A stretch of 57,545 nucleotides of DNA from an uncultured Prevotellaceae bacterium (GTDB lineage: Bacteria > Bacteroidota > Bacteroidia > Bacteroidales > Bacteroidaceae). The stretch spans positions 1-57,545 of the forward strand of contig CAMVPA010000020.1 in the NCBI GenBank assembly GCA_947169245.1, in the 5' to 3' direction. The translations under genes and the position numbers were made by a program. This document shows positions 1 to 6,619 of the stretch, one piece after another. The notes beneath the pieces were generated by a model. It was given only the letters and a program-made list of their open reading frames with translations. It made no database searches and had not been told where the DNA came from. The first letter of the stretch is position 1, and every line of letters begins with the position of its first letter.

Positions 1-520
1 ATTCAAAATCGGGATGTTCCGCACGGAAACGATGGATGTGATTGCGCTTGGCATCAAGATGTCTGCCATGAAGCGTTGCGAGATCAGCACGACGATAGAT
101 ATAATCGTATTGGTCACGAACGGGGTCAACGGAAATTGAAAGATGCGATTGAGTGAGTGCAGAGTTCAAGCTCGTTTGAACTATGCCGAGCGTGAGCATC
201 TTCGGCGAAGCCAAAGTTGATAATTGTGGCACTTGTGAGTCTTCAAGCCCAATCAATGTCAAATCTCCATTGCTATCATCCAATAACGCCTCAATCAGTT
301 CCTGCGACAACGCTTCTGACGTACAAACCATATACGCTCGCTGGCCCTTGAAGGTATAGCGCAGCACCACGGCGTTTTCCAGCACGCACACCTCGGTGCC
401 GAACAGAAACTTCCACCCCACCAGGTTGGCAAAGGTGTAGTTGCAGTTACGCCGCCCCGAGTGCAGCGTCACCGTCTGCATCGCCTCGCGGTCGAACAAC
501 GTCAAAGGATGAAAATTCAT
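1..520 (-). CDS. DUF2156 domain-containing protein (partial, C-terminus off the left edge)
   Basis: Reading leftward from the ATG at 520, the frame stays open to the window edge, about 173 residues. The translation starts MNFHPLTLFDREAM and later has YDYIYRRADLATL, then KRNHIHRF. That pattern is characteristic of DUF2156, the GNAT-like domain of phosphatidylglycerol lysyltransferases and related Bacteroidetes proteins of unknown substrate. A second in-frame ATG lies two codons upstream at 526. The first third uses GC-rich codons and the rest is distinctly AT-rich, which may indicate recombination inside the gene. Its promoter lies just upstream at 547-578. Family assignment is fairly sure; the reaction is not known from sequence. 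Confidence 0.8.
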   Translation of the reverse strand, partial: MNFHPLTLFDREAMQTVTLHSGRRNCNYTFANLVGWKFLFGTEVCVLENAVVLRYTFKGQRAYMVCTSEALSQELIEALLDDSNGDLTLIGLEDSQVPQLSTLASPKMLTLGIVQTSLNSALTQSHLSISVDPVRDQYDYIYRRADLATLHGRHLDAKRNHIHRFRAEHPDFE

Positions 521-546
521 TGTCATTTATTATCGCAATTCGACGG

Positions 547-578
547 CAAAGGTACATTGTTTTTCCCACAAATCCAAA
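547..578 (-). promoter_or_regulatory. Bacteroidetes-type promoter of the DUF2156 gene
   Basis: On the minus strand TTTG (575-578) is followed after 20 bp by TACCTTTG (547-554). This matches the Bacteroidetes primary sigma factor consensus and leaves a short leader before the ATG at 520. Confidence 0.75.
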
Positions 579-678
579 TCTGAGACAACACAAAAGTTGT
601 CTGAAACGATATGAGCATGAGGATATTTCGCATCCTCGCCCGCTTTTCCCCCAAATAATAGAATTTCCCCTCGAAATG

Positions 679-710
679 TTTGGCTGTTTCGAATAAAAGC
701 ACTACCTTTG
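679..710 (+). promoter_or_regulatory. Promoter of the AbiF relic and its leader
   Basis: TTTG at 679-682 and TACCTTTG at 703-710 are separated by exactly 20 bp. The predicted start is about 60 nt before the ATG at 778, leaving room for the structured leader. Confidence 0.75.
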
Positions 711-777
711 CAGCAACAAATCCCACCACGCTTCTCGTCGCAAGACCAGCGGACCAGGGTGGGACGTTTCTTTTAAT
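711..777 (+). ncRNA. Structured leader resembling an abiF-type RNA
   Basis: Between promoter and ATG lies a long hairpin: TCCCACC (721-727) pairs with GGTGGGA (758-764), and the interval can form further stems. It is followed by CGTTTC and a T-rich stretch. AbiF-family toxin genes in Bacteroidetes are known to carry a conserved upstream non-coding RNA (the abiF RNA motif). Position directly before an AbiF-like start supports that reading. I assign it by position and general shape only; a covariance-model hit would be needed to confirm it. Confidence 0.45.
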
Positions 778-933
778 ATGGAATATACAAAGCAGCCCAT
801 CACCCTCGCTGAACAGATAAACATACTGAAGCAGCGGGGGCTTATTTTTGAGAATGAGGATGAAGCACTGGGCGTCCTCAACCACATCAGTTACTTCCCT
901 CGCGGATGGGAGAACGAGCCGCTGTGGCAATGA
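778..933 (+). pseudogene. Truncated AbiF/AbiD (Abi_2) family protein, N-terminal fragment
   Basis: The 51-residue frame starts MEYTKQPITLAEQINILKQR and reaches LNHISYF. This is the usual opening of Abi_2 abortive-infection proteins: a QI..L..RGL segment, then an acidic helix, then L..ISYF. Intact members have 250-320 residues and continue with a large helical HEPN-type domain. Here the homology stops after SYF and a TGA follows 11 codons later. Downstream DNA (934-1110) still looks like decayed coding sequence, with a stretch reading RHKEAYIPLRTYGINHTKC before a stop, but no single open frame. The gene is very probably dead, although promoter and leader remain. Confidence 0.65.
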
Positions 934-1218
934 CATCTTGAAATCCATATACAAATGGAACAACGATTAGATAAATCTTTTTGACAGGCAGACTGAAAGT
1001 TTTGCTCGGGAATTAGACCGACAGACATAGAACGACATAAGGAAGCGTACATTCCTTTACGAACATATGGCATCAACCACACAAAATGCGAGGTCGATGC
1101 CTTTTTTTGAAAAAAGTGGAGAACAATTAAATCTTTTCTGGCATCTTTACGTTTCTATATGTAGAGACCCTTGTGGAAAAGGGGTCATTCACATCACACA
1201 TCATAAACGAAGTAAACG

Positions 1219-1731
1219 GTGAACAAGGAAACGGAACAGCTGCTGAAGGAAATGGAAAGGATTGTCGGAGAACGGCAAGACTGGCTGTTCCGTTTTGCCT
1301 ATATGCGCATCGGCATTAGGGAGGATGCCGAGGATGTGGTGCAGGAGGTGCTGCTGAGCGTATTCCGGCGATTGCGCGAGAAGACCAATCTGGATAACGT
1401 GGAACAGTATCTCATCCGAGCCATCAACAATGCGTGTATAGACTACCTGCGACAAAAGCCTCTCAGGGTGGTGCCGCTCGAAATGGCCGAACAGGTGCCT
1501 ATTGACGAGAGTGACCGACAGATACACAAAGAGTTCATACGAATCAATCGTCTGCTCCATTCGCTTCCGTTAGAGCAATCGGAAATCGTAAGACTAAAGT
1601 GCTACGACGACCTGACATTCAAGCAGATTGCCGAGCTGCAAGACATACCAGAGGCCACGGCGAAATCGCGCTACCGCTACGCCATTCAACACTTACAACA
1701 AATGATGAAAAAGAAAGGAGATACGATATGA
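1219..1731 (+). CDS. ECF-type RNA polymerase sigma factor (sigma-70 family)
   Basis: This 170-residue protein has the two ECF sigma domains. Region 2 is around residues 20-75 with EDAEDVVQEVLLSVF. Region 4 is around 115-165 with a helix-turn-helix in LTFKQIAELQDIPEATAKSR. It should direct RNA polymerase to a small regulon. The GTG at 1219 is the best start; an ATG at 1252 would cut into the domain. Its stop overlaps the next gene in an ATGA junction, so the pair is translationally coupled, as is common for a sigma factor and its membrane anti-sigma partner. A small hairpin (GACCC 1166-1170 with GGGGTC 1181-1186) lies upstream. The inducing signal cannot be read from sequence. Confidence 0.85.
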   Translation: MNKETEQLLKEMERIVGERQDWLFRFAYMRIGIREDAEDVVQEVLLSVFRRLREKTNLDNVEQYLIRAINNACIDYLRQKPLRVVPLEMAEQVPIDESDRQIHKEFIRINRLLHSLPLEQSEIVRLKCYDDLTFKQIAELQDIPEATAKSRYRYAIQHLQQMMKKKGDTI

Positions 1732-2246
1732 ACGATTTTGAAGACATCGAGCAACTGCTCAAACCACAATGCGAGTTCAAGGCATCTAACACCTTGAAGC
1801 AGGAGGTGATGGAGAAAGCTCGCCAAGAGCTAAAGCCCCGTCGCATCGTCAGGATGTGGCCTTGGCTGGCTGCCGCATGCGTAGTGGGATTCGTGGTGAT
1901 GTTCCTGATGCCTCCTAAACCTGCTTCAGAGGAAAAACCACTTGTGGCTAAGGTTGTGACGCCGAAAGCCGCAGAAACGAAACAAGCGGAAAGTACCCCA
2001 GAGCCTGTCAGCGTAAATGTTGAGACTCCTAAGCGGCAGAAGGCCAAAAGACCTCGCAAAGTAGTCAAGGACGAGCCCCAAGACGAACCCGTTCAGATGA
2101 GCGAGGAGACTCGGATGGAACTGCTCTTGGCAAGTCTCAATGCCGATGAGCCGCAGGTGGAGGACATCAATACAGATGAAGAGATTCGCCAGATACGCAT
2201 GCGCGGCGAACGAATGATAAGCATGTACGAAGAAAACGAAAAATAA
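1728..2246 (+). CDS. Single-pass membrane protein, putative anti-sigma factor
   Basis: Starting at the ATG that overlaps the sigma-factor stop gives 172 residues. About 40 cytoplasmic residues come first, then one membrane helix around residues 44-62 (WPWLAAACVVGFVVMFLM). After it come a Pro/Lys/Thr-rich linker with repeated KP and TPE, and an acidic C-terminal region (EETRMELLLASLNADEPQ). It has no FecR or zinc anti-sigma signature. Size, topology and coupling to the sigma gene suggest it holds or senses for that sigma factor, but this is inferred from context. The longer open frame upstream is only a shadow of the sigma gene. Confidence 0.7.
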   Translation: MNDFEDIEQLLKPQCEFKASNTLKQEVMEKARQELKPRRIVRMWPWLAAACVVGFVVMFLMPPKPASEEKPLVAKVVTPKAAETKQAESTPEPVSVNVETPKRQKAKRPRKVVKDEPQDEPVQMSEETRMELLLASLNADEPQVEDINTDEEIRQIRMRGERMISMYEENEK

Positions 2247-2262
2247 AAACCAGAAAACAGAT

Positions 2263-3387
2263 ATGAAACGTATTTTTCTTTTAACCATAATCGCAGCAAT
2301 GCAACTGGGCTGTTTCGCTCAGGAAAATCCAAAGTTAGAAAGCCTCTATGCCTATCTGAAGGCTAATGGCTTGGTGAAATACTACACCCTCAGCAATAAA
2401 AATCAGGAGGGACTCCGTAAGCGCTACGAGTTCAACTTTGGACTTAATAACGAAGGGCCTGAACCTACAATAGATTATATGAAAAAACCGCTCGATGCAA
2501 AGGCCGACAGCGTTATACGTGCAGAATGGCGTAAGACGAGAGAAGCTTTTCATATAGTTCGGAGGACGCTCAGCGAACTGGCTGAAGATGCTGCCGAGAG
2601 CTACAGCTACGAATATCATCAGAACGGACACGACACCATTATCACCACCATCGCCCTGAAGCCTTATGAAAACGAACCGATACCTAAGAAATTTGAGTAT
2701 CGGGAAAATGACAGCTATGGTACTGGCAAGTTGCCCGAGATGGTTCATTTCCGTTATACCGATTCTGACCGTGGACTTAAGAATCGTATGGGTCCCATTG
2801 GATTTGGTGAACTCAGGGTCAACACCATTGTCGATACTACCTATTATGCCACCAAGGATTTTGACGTCGACGCCCTTCACAAGGCCATACAACCATTGTT
2901 CGAAGACAAAACCATCAAGCGCCACGAGATACATTGTCAGCACGACAGCACCGTCGATGTATTTGACGATAGTCATAAATTTGATGGTTATCTAAGGGCT
3001 GAGAGAAGTGTACGCCGTCGAGGCGACAACCATCTGACAGTTTATAAATTTACTTCCGAGGAAAAGGCCAAGACGATGCTCCATCAAGTGATGGAATGCG
3101 TGCGCCAGTATATCGCAGATCATCCCAAGGAAGCCTATACCATCTATTCCGACGAATACTTCCAACCTCTGAATCTGGCAAGGATGTTCAGGGGAGAATC
3201 ATGCAGGAATATGTATGAAATTGACGAGCCTCGCAAGTCGATGACCATCGATGCCATCATGGACGAGAACGGGTTCTATATCCTAATTAACGTCTGGGAT
3301 GATGATGAATATCTTCCTTTTGATTGGAAACGCCTGAAGGAAAAAGTGAACGACAAGGGGGTGCTCTACGGTGACTGGTGGGATTGA
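2263..3387 (+). CDS. Secreted or periplasmic protein of unknown function
   Basis: This 374-residue protein opens with a clear signal peptide (MKRIFLLTIIAAMQLGCFAQ) ending at a signal peptidase I type site. The mature part is charged and hydrophilic with no recognised catalytic motif or membrane segment. Central repeats of short charged strands resemble other Bacteroidetes envelope proteins of unknown role. It starts 16 nt after the membrane partner of the sigma factor and ends before a strong terminator, so it is the third gene of that operon and a candidate effector or sensor of the same response. Confidence 0.7.
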   Translation: MKRIFLLTIIAAMQLGCFAQENPKLESLYAYLKANGLVKYYTLSNKNQEGLRKRYEFNFGLNNEGPEPTIDYMKKPLDAKADSVIRAEWRKTREAFHIVRRTLSELAEDAAESYSYEYHQNGHDTIITTIALKPYENEPIPKKFEYRENDSYGTGKLPEMVHFRYTDSDRGLKNRMGPIGFGELRVNTIVDTTYYATKDFDVDALHKAIQPLFEDKTIKRHEIHCQHDSTVDVFDDSHKFDGYLRAERSVRRRGDNHLTVYKFTSEEKAKTMLHQVMECVRQYIADHPKEAYTIYSDEYFQPLNLARMFRGESCRNMYEIDEPRKSMTIDAIMDENGFYILINVWDDDEYLPFDWKRLKEKVNDKGVLYGDWWD

Positions 3388-3433
3388 AATATATCAAATC
3401 TATCATCCCCCACACGTTGTTTCTATGATGTGT

Positions 3434-3480
3434 CCTCCCCCGCTCGCCCAGTCGCGACGGGCGGCGGGGAGGTTTTCTTA
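3434..3480 (+). terminator. Rho-independent terminator of the sigma-factor operon
   Basis: A GC-rich hairpin runs from CCTCCCC (3434) to GGGGAGG (ending 3472), with an inner CGCCC/GGGCG pairing, followed by TTTTCTTA. Confidence 0.8.
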
Positions 3481-3598
3481 GAGACGGCGCGAATAGTAAA
3501 CAAATTGTTTAACCCTCAAAAAAAGAAAGGACGGTGAACGGCACAGAGAGAAAGACGGACAGAGATCTCAACGCCAGAGTGACACAGAATAACAATGG

Positions 3599-3652
3599 AA
3601 CAGCCGCCGACAGGCTCCCATGGTGGGGCGTGTCGGCGGCTGTTTATTCTTC
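3599..3652. terminator. Terminator hairpin overlapping the rubredoxin stop
   Basis: AACAGCCGCCGACA (3599-3612) pairs with TGTCGGCGGCTGTT (3631-3644), a 14-bp stem. T-rich sequence follows on the plus strand. On the minus strand it closes the rubredoxin transcript, but that side has no long T-run. Confidence 0.6.
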
Positions 3653-3805
3653 TACGGGTACGAATTTCTCCTTCTTGCGCTTGCAACGGGGACAGCGCCA
3701 CGTATCGGGTAGGTCTTCAAACGGGGTTCCGGGAGGTATTCCCTGCTTGGGATCTCCCTTCTCCGGGTCGTAAGTGTACTTACAGGGGCATTTCATTTTT
3801 GCCAT
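3644..3805 (-). CDS. Rubredoxin-like protein with a CxC first knuckle
   Basis: The 53-residue frame reads [18 protein letters not shown], then [18 protein letters not shown]. It has the rubredoxin fold signature: YDPE.GDP, GT.FEDLP..W.CP.C. Rubredoxins bind one iron with four cysteines in two CxxC knuckles and carry electrons to peroxide- or oxygen-reducing enzymes. Here the second knuckle is normal (CPRC), but the first is CPC, one residue shorter. It lies in a minus-strand cluster with a peroxidase 340 bp upstream, which fits a role in oxidative-stress defence. The stop codon sits at the base of the terminator hairpin. Confidence 0.8.
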   Translation of the reverse strand: MAKMKCPCKYTYDPEKGDPKQGIPPGTPFEDLPDTWRCPRCKRKKEKFVPVEE

Positions 3806-3825
3806 AATTATTATGTTTTAAATTG

Positions 3826-4011
3826 TTATTGATATTTTGTGAACTGATACTTTTCGCGTAGTGCCTGCTGTTGGTCAGCAGGGAGAGAGGTGAAATAGGC
3901 TTTCCAGCCCGGACAGAAGTTGATGTGCCAACGCCAAAAACGTCCCATCAGAGAGTTCGGCTTCTTGTCGTAATTAGCTCGCAATTTGCAATTTTCACAT
4001 TGATGTGCCAT
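3826..4011 (-). CDS. Small conserved CxxC protein of unknown function
   Basis: 61 residues, MAHQCENCKLRANYDKKPNS at the start, then RFWRWHINFCPGWKAYF. The CENC pair plus a later Cys in a Trp/His-rich segment suggests metal or haem binding, but no family function is known to me. It sits 20 bp before the rubredoxin gene and 3 bp after a small upstream frame, in the same orientation, so it probably shares the peroxidase transcript. The composition is coherent with a real protein. Confidence 0.65.
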   Translation of the reverse strand: MAHQCENCKLRANYDKKPNSLMGRFWRWHINFCPGWKAYFTSLPADQQQALREKYQFTKYQ

Positions 4012-4014
4012 AAT

Positions 4015-4113
4015 CTATTTGTTTTTAAGTGTATCAATAATTGAATCGAGTTCCTGTGCCAGACGCTGATAGTCTTCGAGCTTCAACGGACAGGCTGAGA
4101 GTCTGTCGTTCAT
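4015..4113 (-). CDS. Possible 32-residue small protein between peroxidase and CxxC protein
   Basis: ATG at 4113 opens MNDRLSACPLKLEDYQRLAQ and runs to TAG at 4015-4017, 3 bp before the next ATG. The frame is the same as that of the peroxidase gene. After the peroxidase TAG (4144-4146) translation would run on through TQFYIPIPAG into this frame. It could be an independent small gene coupled to its neighbour, a readthrough extension, or chance. The amphipathic composition looks protein-like, but evidence is thin. Confidence 0.35.
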   Translation of the reverse strand: MNDRLSACPLKLEDYQRLAQELDSIIDTLKNK

Positions 4114-4143
4114 GCCGGCAGGAATTGGTATGTAGAACTGTGT

Positions 4144-4689
4144 CTAAGCCAGCATGGCCTCTATGTCCTTCTCAAAATCCTTCGGCTCTGTGGTGGGCGC
4201 ATAGCGCTTGATGGTCTCACCGTCCTTCGAAATGAGGAACTTGGTGAAGTTCCACTTGATGTCGCTGTCCTTCTCCACACTCTTGCTGATAGCCTTGAAG
4301 AGTGTCTTGGCAGCTTTGGCCTTCAAACCGTTATATTCCTCGGTGGGAGCCTGCGTCTTCAGATACTCGAAGATAGGTTCTGCGGCAGGGCCGTTCACGT
4401 CGGTCTTCTTCATAATCTGGAAGGTCACGCCGTAGTTCAACTGGCAGAACTCCTCAATCTGTCCGTCAGAGCCTGGATCCTGCTCCTTGAACTGGTTGCA
4501 GGGGAAGCCGATGATGACCAGACCCTTGTCCTTGTACTTCTGATTCAGCGCCTCCAGTCCTGCGAACTGAGGGGTGAAACCACACTTGCTGGCTGTGTTG
4601 ACAATCAGCAACACCTTACCTTCGAACTGAGAGAAATCCAGTTCCTTACCTTTGCTCGTGAGAGCCTTGAAATCATAAATCTTTGCCAT
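4144..4689 (-). CDS. Glutathione peroxidase family thiol peroxidase
   Basis: 181 residues matching the whole GPx family. The catalytic Cys is in NTASKCGFTPQ (about residue 36), the glutamine in GFPCNQFKEQDPG (about 70), and the third catalytic segment is WNFTKFLISKDG (about 146). The enzyme reduces hydroperoxides; bacterial forms usually take electrons from thioredoxin rather than glutathione. It lacks a signal peptide, so it is cytoplasmic. A consensus promoter lies just upstream. Rubredoxin and the CxxC protein downstream suggest a small redox operon. Confidence 0.9.
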   Translation of the reverse strand: MAKIYDFKALTSKGKELDFSQFEGKVLLIVNTASKCGFTPQFAGLEALNQKYKDKGLVIIGFPCNQFKEQDPGSDGQIEEFCQLNYGVTFQIMKKTDVNGPAAEPIFEYLKTQAPTEEYNGLKAKAAKTLFKAISKSVEKDSDIKWNFTKFLISKDGETIKRYAPTTEPKDFEKDIEAMLA

Positions 4690-4765
4690 AGTTTATTTAT
4701 TATTTATTAATCCCTGCATTATAGCCGTCCCTTATCAAGGGACCCTAAATATATCGTTCACGATG

Positions 4766-4795
4766 CAAAGGTAAGGATAAAAGTTCGTATCGCAA
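4766..4795 (-). promoter_or_regulatory. Promoter of the peroxidase cluster
   Basis: Minus-strand TTG (4793-4795), 19 bp, TACCTTTG (4766-4773): a good Bacteroidetes consensus about 75 bp before the peroxidase ATG. Confidence 0.75.
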
Positions 4796-4896
4796 GCGAT
4801 TTATCCAAAACTTTAAGTTTGTTTAACGATGAGTCGTGCACGATATTATCTTCTAAGCGGTGGCAGTACCGAGGTCGCAGGCTCTTTCACTTTTAG

Positions 4897-6485
4897 ATGG
4901 CGAAAAGACTATTTGCCCAAATAAACATTACGACAGGGGCGCAGACCGACTGCACCTCGTACATCACGAACCCCAGCTTCGAACAGGGCACCGACGGATG
5001 GGAGCACAAGGGAATGAACGCCCAAGGCAACAGCGTGTTCTCCATCAAAGACGGTAACACGTACATGGAACGATGGACCGGACGTGGGGAGCCGTGGGCT
5101 CAGGACGGCTGGCGCAGGAACTGCGCAACCTGCCTGCCGGCAACTACGAGCTGAAGGTGGCCGCACAGAACATTCAGGAGGACACGCCCAGCACGGCACA
5201 GACCGGCGCCTGGATATTCGCCGAGACCTCGCAACTCGCAACCCTTAACTCTTCGCTTCAGCAGACCACTGTCACCGTGCGTGACAACTATACCGTTGCG
5301 TTCAACTACGTTGCGGGCAGCGTCACCATAGGCTTCGAGGCCAAGGACGCGTCAGGCAACTGGATTGCTGTCGACAACTTCCGGCTGATACGTGTAGGCG
5401 ACAATCTCACTGCCGAGCTGAATGAGGCCGTTGAGAAAGCTGACGCCGCCTACAGTAACGCCACGGGCAAGGAAGCTCAGCAGTTGCTGGATGCCATCGC
5501 CGGCGCCAAGGCCGTGGCCGCCAAGACCGATGCCACGGGTGAGGAACAGGCAGCCGCCATTGTGGCCATGGAGAAGGCCATAGACATCTACCGCCGTGCC
5601 AACGCCAGCAGTGAGAACCCGCTCGACATGACCGACTCTTCAGGCATCAGCACCCAGAAGACACAGTCGCCACAGTCGGCACAAAACTTCCACCTGATGC
5701 GCGGACGTGTCGACGTTGACGGCCATCGCGGCTACTACATCATCCACCCCGAGAGCTCCGCCAACCCGCCGTGTCTGTACGCTACAACCAACGGTAAGAC
5801 AGGAACGACCGCCTGGAACATTGCCAAGAGTGCCAAAACGCAACGCTGGCTCATACTCACGGCCGAAGAGGCACAGAACTTCGACAACGGCAATATAGAC
5901 CAGGCTCGTGCCGGACTGGCCGACATGCTGGCACGCATCAGGAAGCTGGCCAAGACGCCCCACACCGAAGACGTGGCCAGCGCCGACGACATCTACAGTG
6001 CTTACAGCAAGGGTACGGCCAAGGTCACCACATCGCTTTACATCAACAGCACGGCGACGGCCGTCAAGCACATCTGCGACGACCGTCAGCCTAACGCCCT
6101 CTTCAACGACGGAGGATGGGGCAGCGACAAGCAGATGAGCGACGGCACCTACATACCCAACTGCATGACGGGCGCGGAGAAGTACTTCGCCAAGGGACTC
6201 TACGACAGCAGCGTCAGCGCCCTGCTCGACAAGGCGGGCAGCTCGTTGCGCATAGGCATCAAGTGTTCCAGCGCACCCACCTACTACTGGAGCATGTTCG
6301 ACCATTTCCGCCTGCACTTCTTTGGCGGCAACGACGGCTCCGAGGCTGTCGGCATCCACGCCATCGGCAACGGCACTACGGACAACGCCGTCTACAGCCT
6401 CAGCGGCCAGCGCCAGCAGGGCATGCAGCGCGGCCTGAACATCGTCATCGAGAACGGTGTGGTGCGGAAGGTTCTGAGGAAGTAA
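4897..6485 (+). pseudogene. Secreted carbohydrate-binding-like protein, 5' truncated and frameshifted
   Basis: Two overlapping frames together give one protein. The first (4897-) reads TSYITNPSFEQGTDGWEHKG, a jelly-roll carbohydrate-binding-like opening. It continues to TYMERWTG, where the sense passes to the other frame as TWGAVGSGRLAQEL. A single-base loss near 5080-5085 explains this. Further on are a FIVAR-like helical repeat (about 5400-5620) and a C-terminal domain ending NAVYSLSGQRQQGMQRGLNI. No signal peptide remains at the 5' end and an in-frame stop precedes 4897, so the start is missing as well. The tail is nearly the same as in the next two genes. A sequencing error could explain the frameshift but not the missing start. 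Confidence 0.7.
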
Positions 6486-6516
6486 GAGGCGGGGAACGCC
6501 CTATTCTGATAATTTA

Positions 6517-6559
6517 ACGGGTAATCGCTTGGCGGTTGCCCGTTTTTTTCGTATCTTTG
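6517..6559 (+). promoter_or_regulatory. Fused terminator-promoter, copy 1
   Basis: ACGGGTAATCGC and GCGGTTGCCCGT form a hairpin (6517-6543) followed by a run of seven T: a terminator for the upstream gene. The loop TTG (6529-6531) lies exactly 20 bp before TATCTTTG (6552-6559), so the same 43 bp also carries the promoter of the next gene. Confidence 0.75.
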
Positions 6560-6619
6560 CCCCCGATTTATTAAACAAACTACAGGAATCACCTAATTAT
6601 TAACTAAAACGAACGAGAA

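Noticed and set aside
934..1110. Continuation of the AbiF gene after 933
   Set aside because: The residues encoded in the different frames do not resemble the rest of an Abi_2 protein; I only record it as decayed coding-like DNA.
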